The position numbers and the translations under genes are program-made. This document shows, piece by piece, positions 1-5,006 of a stretch of 5,006 nt of DNA. The notes below the pieces were generated by a model that made no database searches, was not told the DNA's origin, and worked only from the letters and a program-made list of their open reading frames with translations. The DNA comes from Cytophagales bacterium (GTDB lineage: Bacteria > Bacteroidota > Bacteroidia > Cytophagales > JAAEPT01). The number at the start of each line of letters is the position of its first letter. The stretch's first letter is position 1. The stretch spans positions 1-5,006 of the forward strand of contig WTJX01000229.1 of the NCBI GenBank assembly GCA_011524675.1, written 5' to 3'.

Positions 1-90
1 TTTCATAATAGCTTTTGACGTATGGTGTGATATGGATAAATATAATGCACTCGCATCATAAGTTTATTTTTCATTTTTTGTATTCACTAT

Positions 91-891
91 CTAACGGTAG
101 CTTGCTATGCTTTTACTTTTGTAATTGGTAATCAAGAGGAGGTTTTTCTCTACATAGATGTCTGTAGGCTTTTCCAGTCCTTGCTTAAGCTCTTGTAGTA
201 CATTTCCCTCATAATCAAATGCTAGTACACGATCGTTTTCAAAGTCAGTTACATAAATTTCTTGTTGCGTACAAAATATGCCTGTGGCAGCATTTATGTT
301 TTGCGCTTTACCTATTTGCTTCAATGCCTCTCCACTTTTCGAGAAAAGCTGTACGCGGTTGTTATATGCATCTGCTACTACGATTTTATTACGGATGATC
401 TGTACGTCTGTTGGATAATATAATTCTCCAAGTTCGTGCCCCTGCTTTCCTATGATAGTCCATTGGTTTCCATTAAAGAAAAGAATGCGGTGATTGTAAA
501 AGTCGGCGATGGCTATTTCTTTGCCTATAGCATCAATGCCTGCAGGTGCGTCTAAACCTAAAGGAATAGCAAGCGTATCTCTGTCTCCTGCGTTTATTAC
601 GCTTATCTTATCTGCACCATATTCCGGAATATAAAGAGTTTTATTGTACGTGCTTAGGTGCATTGGACGATCAAAACCTTCTAGTACATCTATGCTGTCC
701 AATTGTTGATTCAATAAGATAATACGATTGTTATCTCCATCAGCAAGCCAGTAGCCTTGTGTAGTTTTAGCGATTCCGATAGGGGCAGCTTTGCCTAGAG
801 GTATTTCGGCATCAAATGACCATGTTTTGCGTTTTGATTGACAAGAAATTAATATGATCGCGATGAATGGTAATATTACTTTTTGTTTCAT
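91..891 (-). CDS. NHL-repeat (six-bladed beta-propeller) lipoprotein
   Basis: The 266-residue product starts with a lipoprotein signal: basic MKQK, a hydrophobic stretch, and lipobox L-I-S-C with the lipidated cysteine at residue 17. After the signal come six NHL-like blades at about 37-60, 76-100, 116-140, 160-187, 202-227 and 242-266. Most follow the pattern P-x-G/D-I ... (I/V)-x-(V/A)-(A/T)-D-x-x-N-x-R-(I/V), for example ADFYNHRILFF and ADAYNNRVQLF. Six such repeats normally make a closed beta-propeller. Such proteins usually bind ligands, peptides or surfaces rather than catalyse reactions, and no catalytic residues are evident. It probably sits on a membrane facing the periplasm; QSKRK after the cysteine is not an acidic surface-export signal. 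The ATG at 891 is chosen because it gives the complete signal peptide. The gene stands alone, and its start is 12 bp from a heptanucleotide repeat array. The fold is confident; the ligand and exact role are unknown. Confidence 0.9.
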   Translation of the reverse strand: MKQKVILPFIAIILISCQSKRKTWSFDAEIPLGKAAPIGIAKTTQGYWLADGDNNRIILLNQQLDSIDVLEGFDRPMHLSTYNKTLYIPEYGADKISVINAGDRDTLAIPLGLDAPAGIDAIGKEIAIADFYNHRILFFNGNQWTIIGKQGHELGELYYPTDVQIIRNKIVVADAYNNRVQLFSKSGEALKQIGKAQNINAATGIFCTQQEIYVTDFENDRVLAFDYEGNVLQELKQGLEKPTDIYVEKNLLLITNYKSKSIASYR

Positions 892-903
892 GGGTTTATA
901 TAC

Positions 904-991
904 GTTTTAGGTTATAGGTTTTAAGTTTTACGTTTAATCATGCTCTTGTGTGTTAGACTCAACCTTCAACTTTCAACCTTTAACCTTTAAC
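904..991. repeat. Two inverted arrays of a 7-bp repeat
   Basis: On the + strand 905-932 reads as four 7-mers (TTTTAGG, TTATAGG, TTTTAAG, TTTTACG). Then 961-991 reads as AACCTTC, AACTTTC, AACCTTT, AACCTTT and AAC. The reverse complement of the second array has GTTAAAG units, close to the GTTTTAG units of the first, so the arrays are inverted relatives. Positions 904-920 and 975-991 are complementary at 14 of 17 positions across a 54-nt spacer. The left array lies in the likely 5' leader or promoter of the leftward lipoprotein gene. It may be slippage-prone spacer DNA or a weak stem; no function is shown. Confidence 0.7.
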
Positions 992-1030
992 ATGTAAGTT
1001 TTATGGTTCGTTTTTTTAATACCTAATTCT

Positions 1031-1264
1031 ACTTTACGAAGTTAGGGCGTTTCCCTTCGGGGCGGGCTTTTCACAGGCACACGCGCAGACTGGCACTTCG
1101 TTAGAAACATACTTAGGTATGTTTCCTTAACACTCAGTCCTGCTGTATCTTTTTCGCCCTTTAAGGGGCGAAAAAGGAGGGAGTTATGTTAAGAACTGAC
1201 CTCATAAAGGTCAGTTTAGTAACTAGCCAGACTGCGGGGGGAGTACATGGCTTCTATCCCTAAC
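1031..1264 (+). repeat. Dispersed structured repeat, copy 1 (expanded form)
   Basis: Positions 1033-1068 are identical to 4922-4957 (36 nt). Positions 1146-1178 match 4966-4998 with three differences in 33. The shared head holds CCC-UUCG-GGG (1053-1062), a stable tetraloop on the + strand, which favours + as the functional strand. The shared core is an 11-bp hairpin, 1149-1159 with 1166-1176, loop UUUAAG. Between copies the pair C1155-G1170 becomes T4975-A4990, a compensatory change. Copy 1 differs from copy 2 by about 70 nt added on each side of the core (about 1069-1137 and 1179-1247). The element is visibly richer in G and C than its flanks and has no substantial ORF. Confidence 0.8.
1084..1236 (+). 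ncRNA. Putative structured RNA: four-way junction in repeat copy 1
   Basis: The segment folds by hand into a closed four-way junction. The closing helix is 1084-1094 with 1226-1236 (CGCAG-A-CTGGC against GCCAG-A-CTGCG, ten pairs and one A/A mismatch). Arm A is 1100-1131: GAAACATAC (1104-1112), loop UUAG, GUAUGUUUC (1117-1125), extended by GUUA/UAAC with a CU bulge. Arm B is 1132-1184: ACUC/GAGU, then UCC/GGA, then the 11-bp hairpin at 1149-1176. Arm C is 1188-1223: GUUA/UAAC around a 9-bp hairpin, 1194-1202 with 1208-1216. The arms abut almost without gaps, which is hard to get by chance. The + strand is chosen from the UUCG loop upstream. No known RNA family is recognised, and transcription is not shown; it could act as folded DNA instead. 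Confidence 0.5.
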
Positions 1265-1362
1265 GCATAAAGAATGAATATTATTTCCAACTTCGTAAAG
1301 TAGAACTGATGTATTTAGACCTTAAATTTACTTCAATAATAAATAGGTCTATCATAATCGCT

Positions 1363-1370
1363 TATCTTTG
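1363..1370 (+). promoter_or_regulatory. Probable Bacteroidota -7 promoter element for the helicase gene
   Basis: TATCTTTG matches the Bacteroidota primary-sigma -7 consensus TAnnTTTG at all fixed positions. No clear TTTG/TTG -33 element is seen about 20 bp upstream, which lowers confidence. If used, transcription would start near 1375, giving a leader of about 95 nt and leaving the structured repeat outside the helicase mRNA. Confidence 0.45.
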
Positions 1371-1452
1371 TTTTTTATTTGAAGTCGTTTCAATTTTTAA
1401 TGATTTGTTACAACATAAGTTTTTTCCCTTCAAATAAAAAAATCAAATCATT
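1371..1452 (+). promoter_or_regulatory. Helicase leader with interleaved inverted repeats (possible pseudoknot or switch)
   Basis: TTTTTTATTTGAAG (1371-1384) is perfectly complementary to 1428-1441 (14 bp, 43-nt loop). AATGATTTG (1399-1407), inside that loop, is perfectly complementary to CAAATCATT (1444-1452), just past the first stem. The two helices interleave, which is the geometry of an H-type pseudoknot. The structure would span nearly all of the predicted leader and end 17 nt before the start codon. DEAD-box helicase genes are often controlled through their leaders, for example in cold response. Six pairs of the first stem are T/A runs, so chance is possible. Confidence 0.4.
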
Positions 1453-1469
1453 TCCTTAGTTAAATAGTT

Positions 1470-2756
1470 ATGGCAGTTCCTTTTTCTTCTTTGAATTTAA
1501 GTCCCAATGTTTTGAAAGCACTCAATGAGTTAGCTTTTGAGCACACAACGCCTATACAAGAAAAGGCAATACCTGTAGCATTAGCTGGGCAAGATGTTAT
1601 AGGTATCGCTCAGACAGGTACTGGTAAAACGGCTGCCTTTGTTTTGCCGTTATTGCATAAGCTAAACTATGCACAAGGTGATATGCCTAGAGCATTGATC
1701 TTAGCACCTTCCAAAGAACTCGCCATGCAGATCAATGAAGATATTACACGTTTTTGTAAATATACGGATTTACGGCATACCGTCATCTATGGTGGGGTAG
1801 GACCAACCAATCAACTAAAAGCGGTAGCACAGGGAGTAGATTTGATAGTGGCAACACCTGGTCGGTTTTGGGATTTGTACCAAAGGGGAGGGATTCCTAC
1901 TAAAAAACTTACAACCGTTGTTTTGGATGAAGCTGATAAGCTCATGGATATGGGCTTTATGCCACAACTAAGACAGTTGCAAGAGGTAATGCCTCAAAAA
2001 AGACAAAACTTATTGTTCTCGGCTACTTTTTCGGAGAAAGTAGAAGAGCTTTCTGGTGAGTTTTTGGCTTTTCCTACTAAGATAGAGATTGCACCACAGG
2101 CAACAGCCGTTGAGACAGTAACACAGTTATTTTATGAAGTCCCCAATTTCAAAACAAAAGTAAACTTACTAGAACATTTGTTGCAAGATGATACTACCTT
2201 CAGTAAGGTATTGGTATTTATAAACACCAAAAAAGAGGCTGCTAATATTTCAAAATATCTATCTCGAAAGCTCGAAGGAGAAACAAAGGTGATCCATTCT
2301 AATAAAAGTCAAAATAGTCGTATCAATGCCATCAAACAGTTTTCAGATGGTGAAATGCGTATATTGGTAAGTACAGATGTTTCTGCTAGAGGTATTGACA
2401 TACAAGATATAAGTCACGTCATCAATTTTGAAGTTCCTGCCATTTATCAAGAATATGTACACCGTATAGGACGTACAGGTAGGGCTATGAAAGAAGGAAC
2501 AGCCATTACTTTTGCCAACGAATTTGAAATGATTCACCTCAAGCGAATCAAGAAAATGAGCAAATCTGAGCTTAGAAAAGTAGAGATACCTAAAGAGGTA
2601 AATATAGAAGAAACTCCAAAAGAAGAGCGTTTGGGCATTGCCCGTAAAATTGATTACCTCAAACAAAAAGAAGACCCTACCTACAAGGGAGCATTTCATG
2701 ATAAGAAGGTTAAAGTCAAAAAAGACCCTATCAAAAAGAAGAAAAAGAAAAGATAA
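1470..2756 (+). CDS. DEAD-box ATP-dependent RNA helicase
   Basis: The 428-residue protein carries the full set of DEAD-box motifs in order: Q motif with F23 and TPIQ (27-30), motif I AQTGTGKT (47-54), Ia PSKELA (80-85, a variant of PTRELA), GG (108-109), Ib TPGR (129-132), II DEAD (153-156), III SAT (184-186), IV VLVFINT (247-253), V STDVSARGID (301-310) and VI HRIGRTGR (331-338). The two RecA-like domains span about 20-205 and 225-360. A lysine-rich tail ends in IKKKKKKR and probably adds nonspecific RNA binding. It would unwind RNA duplexes with ATP in the cytoplasm, in ribosome assembly, RNA turnover or cold adaptation; the RhlE/CsdA-type bacterial group fits best, but the subgroup is not resolved. 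The ATG at 1470 places the Q motif at the usual distance from the N-terminus. There is no Shine-Dalgarno sequence, as is usual in this phylum. It probably shares a transcript with the redoxin gene 39 bp downstream. Confidence 0.97.
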   Translation: MAVPFSSLNLSPNVLKALNELAFEHTTPIQEKAIPVALAGQDVIGIAQTGTGKTAAFVLPLLHKLNYAQGDMPRALILAPSKELAMQINEDITRFCKYTDLRHTVIYGGVGPTNQLKAVAQGVDLIVATPGRFWDLYQRGGIPTKKLTTVVLDEADKLMDMGFMPQLRQLQEVMPQKRQNLLFSATFSEKVEELSGEFLAFPTKIEIAPQATAVETVTQLFYEVPNFKTKVNLLEHLLQDDTTFSKVLVFINTKKEAANISKYLSRKLEGETKVIHSNKSQNSRINAIKQFSDGEMRILVSTDVSARGIDIQDISHVINFEVPAIYQEYVHRIGRTGRAMKEGTAITFANEFEMIHLKRIKKMSKSELRKVEIPKEVNIEETPKEERLGIARKIDYLKQKEDPTYKGAFHDKKVKVKKDPIKKKKKKR

Positions 2757-2795
2757 GCAACTATAAAATTACATTTCATTATAATTTAAAAAATT

Positions 2796-3347
2796 ATGGC
2801 ACTTACATACTCAAATCCCTTTCCATTAGGGACAACAGCACCTAGCTTTTCATTACTCAATACGGTAGATGATAAAATGGTTAGTTTAGATTCTTTAAAA
2901 GGAGAAAAAGGAACAGCGATATTTTTTATATGCAATCATTGTCCCTATGTTATTCATGTCAATGAAGGCTTGGTCAAACTTGCCAATGACTACTTATCAA
3001 AGGGCATAGCTTTTATCGCAATCAGCAGTAATGATATAGTACATTACCCCCAAGACTCACCCGATAAGATGAAAGAGCAAGCTCTTGAATTGGCTTATCC
3101 TTTTCCCTACTTATATGATGAAACCCAAAAAGTAGCGAAGGCGTATGATGCTACCTGCACACCAGACTTTTATCTTTTTGATGCTAACCTAAGCTCTGTA
3201 TATCATGGTAGATTAGACGAATCAAGACCTCAAAGTGGCATAGCTGTTACGGGTAAAGATTTTAGAGAAGCGATAGACTTGATGTTAGAAGGAAAACAAA
3301 TAAAAGAGGCTATTCCGAGTATGGGGTGTAACATTAAGTGGAAATAG
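2796..3347 (+). CDS. Thioredoxin-like / AhpC-TSA family protein (PRX_like1 type)
   Basis: The 183-residue protein has a redoxin fold. FFICNHCPYV places a C46-N-H-C49 pair followed by P50 at the end of a beta strand, where thioredoxins carry CxxC. ATCTPDFYLFD (about 119-129) supplies the cis-proline-type loop with an extra C121. The C-terminal GCNIKWK, with C178, closely resembles the GCSIKWK ending I associate with the PRX_like1 subgroup. With no signal peptide or membrane segment it should be cytosolic. It is likely a thiol-disulfide reductase or peroxidase-like enzyme; substrate and partner are unknown for this subgroup as far as I recall. The ATG at 2796 follows an A/T-rich leader without a Shine-Dalgarno sequence. 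The 39-bp gap after the helicase has no terminator, suggesting cotranscription. TACATTTC at 2770-2777 is a near match to TAnnTTTG and could give an extra internal start. A strong terminator follows 9 bp after the stop. Confidence 0.93.
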   Translation: MALTYSNPFPLGTTAPSFSLLNTVDDKMVSLDSLKGEKGTAIFFICNHCPYVIHVNEGLVKLANDYLSKGIAFIAISSNDIVHYPQDSPDKMKEQALELAYPFPYLYDETQKVAKAYDATCTPDFYLFDANLSSVYHGRLDESRPQSGIAVTGKDFREAIDLMLEGKQIKEAIPSMGCNIKWK

Positions 3348-3355
3348 ATAGCACT

Positions 3356-3397
3356 AAAAAAGCATTGTATCACGGTGGTGATGCAATGCTTTTTTTT
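3356..3397. terminator. Bidirectional intrinsic terminator between convergent genes
   Basis: AGCATTG (3361-3367) pairs with CAATGCT (3384-3390), then a T/G wobble, then ATCAC (3369-3373) with GTGAT (3378-3382), around loop GGTG. This makes 13 pairs. A run of A at 3356-3361 precedes the stem and a run of T at 3390-3397 follows it, so both transcripts end in a U tract. It lies between the redoxin stop (3347) and the lipoprotein stop (3403) and serves both genes. Confidence 0.93.
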
Positions 3398-3402
3398 CAA
3401 AA

Positions 3403-4689
3403 TCATTTATCTAGATATGTAATTCTCAGTTCTGGATGTTCGTCAGGATTGGGAGCGTCACTAGAAGCGAGAACCATGGAACGATAAAAACTTTGTATTT
3501 TACAACTGAGATAAAAACCGTGGTATGAATCAGGATTGTCAATCATTTCTTGTACCATAGTAGTTACGTCAGCAATTTTTAATGCTAACCTATCATTATT
3601 CCTTGGGATTTTTGCCTGAAAGTTTGTACTATAACTAGGAAGATTACTGCCATTTATACCTTCCTCTACCCATTCTTCTGTAATAGGGTAAATGATAATT
3701 GTATTATCGTTATCATAACCATTAACCTCAGTATCTGTAAGAGGTGTGTCATTATCGTTTATTAAATCACTACCATCATGAAATATCAACTCTGCTTTCA
3801 ATACATTTACATTTGTAAGTGATTTTAGTTCTGTAAATTCAATAATACTTATAGTAGGCGTAAGAACTCCAGAATGAGTCCACTGGCTTAATAAAAGAGC
3901 AGTTGAGTGAGGGTGATTAATAGATATTTCACTATAATATCTACTGTTTAATATCGCTAAAGCATCTTTTCCTTCATCAGCCCCAGGCTTTAAGGAAATC
4001 AATTTGTTTTCTGATGCTACATGAATGTCAATGGTATCAGCATCTTCATCGAACTCTTTATTCTTGACTATTACTTCTGACTCGTAAGTACCTTCAAGTA
4101 GTTCTTCTCTATTAATGGTAACTATTATCTCTACACTTCCTGTACCTTCTAAAACATTTACGGTAAACCAACTTTCTTCTTCGAAAACCAATTTCCACTT
4201 TAACGTATCTATACCTACATTTTCGATAGTGAAAGTTAGTGAATTGGTAGTTAAACCAAAGTCTAAGTTTTCTATACCGTTTGCTAAAGAGAGTATAGGA
4301 GCAATAGGTTTTAATGCAACGGAGTGATTAGTTTGATCTCCTGCTTTTACGCTAATCTTGGATGCATAATGCTCATATTGAGAATGCTCTACTGTTATAT
4401 CATAATCATTAGGGCTAACATCTCCAATCCAAAATGTCCCATCTTTAAGTGAATGATGTTTTTTCTTGTTGTACAATGACTTAGTAGTATCTTCTAATGT
4501 AATGTCAGCTCCATGTATTTCTTTATAGCCATTTGTATTTGTGTAAACAGTCCCTTTGACTATTCCTTCTGTGGGTTGAGGTTCATCTCTTCGTTTTTTG
4601 CAAGAAAAAATGGGTAGTATCGCAATTAAGAGAAAATAAAACTTCACATTTTTTATTTGGTGATTTAATTTTAAGCAAAGATGATGCAT
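3403..4689 (-). CDS. Secreted lipoprotein: carboxypeptidase-regulatory, BACON-like and DNRLRE-like domains
   Basis: The full reading frame encodes 428 residues. A lipoprotein signal ends in LPIFSC with cysteine 30. Residues about 42-126 (GIVKGTVYT ... GADITLED ... DGTFWIGDVSPNDYDITV) form a carboxypeptidase-regulatory-like beta sandwich. Residues about 132-225 (LDFG ... FTIENVGIDTLKWKL ... W-F-T-V) look like a BACON/Ig-like domain. Residues about 230-425 resemble DNRLRE: KPGADEGKDA near the start, then VLKAELIF, ITEEWVEEGI, DVTTMVQEMID and the terminal HPELRITY. Such multi-sandwich lipoproteins are usually exposed on the outer membrane and act in adhesion or carbohydrate binding; no enzymatic motif is seen. 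The true start may be the in-frame GTG at 4647, giving a compact MKFYFLLIAILPIFSC signal instead of the 14-residue extension from ATG 4689. An imperfect TATATTTT at 4706-4713 (reverse strand) lies only about 10-15 nt from 4689, which also suits the later start. Domain calls are by eye. Confidence 0.88.
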   Translation of the reverse strand: MHHLCLKLNHQIKNVKFYFLLIAILPIFSCKKRRDEPQPTEGIVKGTVYTNTNGYKEIHGADITLEDTTKSLYNKKKHHSLKDGTFWIGDVSPNDYDITVEHSQYEHYASKISVKAGDQTNHSVALKPIAPILSLANGIENLDFGLTTNSLTFTIENVGIDTLKWKLVFEEESWFTVNVLEGTGSVEIIVTINREELLEGTYESEVIVKNKEFDEDADTIDIHVASENKLISLKPGADEGKDALAILNSRYYSEISINHPHSTALLLSQWTHSGVLTPTISIIEFTELKSLTNVNVLKAELIFHDGSDLINDNDTPLTDTEVNGYDNDNTIIIYPITEEWVEEGINGSNLPSYSTNFQAKIPRNNDRLALKIADVTTMVQEMIDNPDSYHGFYLSCKIQSFYRSMVLASSDAPNPDEHPELRITYLDK

Positions 4690-4824
4690 GGTATTTGAAG
4701 ACTTGAAAATATAAGGAAACTGAAGTATGAAATTAACGAAAATCCCTTTATTTTCACATGTTTTTCATTTTTTTGTTTATATGAGATAACCTAAAAATGT
4801 CATATTTTAATCTTTTAATAGTGT

Positions 4825-4838
4825 ATCAAGTACTTGAT
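4825..4838. promoter_or_regulatory. 14-bp perfect palindrome, possible operator
   Basis: ATCAAGTACTTGAT is a perfect inverted repeat with no spacer, suited to a dimeric regulator. It lies 136 bp upstream of the lipoprotein ATG at 4689. Its half-sites are in the opposite order to the FNR-type TTGAT-N4-ATCAA box, so it is not an FNR site by sequence. No other copy was noticed in the window. Confidence 0.3.
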
Positions 4839-4881
4839 TTTGTAGTACGATAATGTATTGTTGTATTCAGTATGATATTTT

Positions 4882-4908
4882 GAGCGCATTTAAAATTTAA
4901 ACACGCTC
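4882..4908. other. Hairpin just upstream of repeat copy 2
   Basis: GAGCG (4882-4886) pairs with CGCTC (4904-4908); after a 2 x 2 internal loop, TTTAA (4889-4893) pairs with TTAAA (4897-4901). The + strand continues into TATTTATTTG, a poor U tract, and no + gene upstream needs a terminator because 3356-3397 already ends that unit. It may mark the edge of the repeat or act as a weak terminator. Confidence 0.3.
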
Positions 4909-4919
4909 TATTTATTTGT

Positions 4920-5006
4920 ATTTTACGAAGTTAGGGCGTTTCCCTTCGGGGCGGGCTATCCGCTATATCTTTTTTGCCCTTTAAGGGTCAAAAAAGGATG
5001 CCGCTT
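4920..5006 (+). repeat. Dispersed structured repeat, copy 2 (compact form, cut by window edge)
   Basis: It is in the same orientation as copy 1 and shares the 36-nt head (4922-4957) with the UUCG hairpin at 4942-4951. It then goes directly into the core. GGC-U-AUCC (4954-4961) pairs with GGAU-GCC (4996-5002), with one bulged U. Inside, CUUUUUUG (4969-4976) pairs with CAAAAAAG (4989-4996) and CCC (4977-4979) with GGG (4985-4987). G4996 can be used by either helix. Copy 1 predicts that the sequence past 5006 continues with something like CTATCCCTAAC, closing the stem with GTTAGGG at 4930-4936. Confidence 0.8.

Larger units (their letters stand above)
1027..1305. repeat. 17-bp perfect terminal inverted repeats enclosing the structured element
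   Basis: TTCTACTTTACGAAGTT at 1027-1043 is exactly complementary to 1289-1305, so the 279-bp block is bounded by a perfect 17-bp inverted repeat. Inside it, GTTAGGG (1041-1047) can instead pair with CCCTAAC (1258-1264), competing for three bases of the outer arm. No target-site duplication is obvious just outside (ACCTAA on the left, CTGATG on the right), and there is no transposase gene. The arrangement resembles a small non-autonomous (MITE-like) element or the closing stem of a long structured RNA; the sequence does not decide between them. Confidence 0.75.
4690..4919. other. AT-rich intergenic region without a gene
   Basis: No ORF of useful length on either strand. It should contain the promoter of the leftward lipoprotein gene, for which only an imperfect -7 candidate (TATATTTT, reverse strand of 4706-4713) is seen. 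It also contains a palindrome (4825-4838) and a hairpin (4882-4908), annotated separately. Confidence 0.7.

Noticed and set aside
2..61. Open + strand frame from the window edge to a TAA at 59-61, possibly the tail of an upstream gene, overlapped by a hairpin at 41-60 (8 positions, one mismatch, loop ACTC) followed by T-rich DNA
   Set aside because: Only 19 codons with no recognisable protein features. The hairpin is weak and its T tract interrupted, so neither a gene tail nor a terminator can be supported without upstream sequence.
904..991. CRISPR array
   Set aside because: The repeats are 7 bp, contiguous, without spacers and degenerate, with no cas gene in the window.
1041..1264. Integron attC site, suggested by GTTAGGG ... 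CCCTAAC
   Set aside because: attC has RYYYAAC first and GTTRRRY last; here the order is reversed and the seventh bases do not fit. The intervening block has genes on both strands, unlike cassettes, and there is no integrase.
2343..2699. 118-codon ORF on the - strand
   Set aside because: Lies wholly inside the helicase gene, antisense to conserved motifs V and VI, and its product is low-complexity and phenylalanine-rich. It is a shadow frame.
2783..2799. Inverted repeat ATAATTT/AAATTAT at the redoxin start codon
   Set aside because: A 7-bp all-A/T match with a 3-nt loop in AT-rich leader DNA is expected by chance and too weak to claim as translational control.
4115..4327. 70-codon ORF on the + strand
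   Set aside because: Antisense to the BACON-like domain of the lipoprotein gene, with no signal, motif or ribosome site. It is a shadow frame.
4825..4838. FNR/CRP-type binding site
   Set aside because: The half-sites are ATCAA-N4-TTGAT, the inverse order of TTGAT-N4-ATCAA, so the site does not match that family.

Overview
The window looks like a chromosomal segment of a member of the Bacteroidota, perhaps Cytophagia or Saprospiria; the class is a guess. The evidence is AT-rich intergenic DNA, mostly no Shine-Dalgarno sequences, a TAnnTTTG-type promoter element, and two secreted lipoproteins of types common in that phylum (an NHL propeller, and a carboxypeptidase-regulatory/BACON-like/DNRLRE protein). 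No phage, transposase, CRISPR, rRNA or tRNA gene is visible.

Layout. 91-891 (-) encodes an NHL-repeat lipoprotein. The 578-bp gap from 892 to 1469 is not empty. It holds two inverted arrays of a 7-bp repeat (904-991), a strongly structured element bounded by a 17-bp perfect inverted repeat (1027-1305), a probable promoter (1363-1370), and a helicase leader with two interleaved inverted repeats. 1470-2756 (+) encodes a DEAD-box RNA helicase. After 39 bp comes 2796-3347 (+), a PRX_like1-type thioredoxin-fold protein, probably on the same transcript. A bidirectional intrinsic terminator (3356-3397) separates this pair from a convergent lipoprotein gene (3403-4689, -). The 317 bp from 4690 to the window end contain no gene. 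They hold a 14-bp perfect palindrome, a hairpin, and a second copy of the structured element, cut off by the window edge at 5006.

The four genes are ordinary housekeeping or envelope genes and do not form an obvious pathway. The most interesting content is the repeated element. The copies at 1031-1264 and 4920-5006 share a 36-nt identical head with a UUCG tetraloop hairpin and a 33-nt hairpin core. The core shows one compensatory base-pair change between copies. Copy 1 has about 70 nt extra on each side of the core, and these additions can fold with it into a closed four-way junction. This suggests a structured RNA, or a mobile element acting as folded single-stranded DNA. I recall similar short intergenic elements in other Bacteroidota genomes but cannot verify this here.
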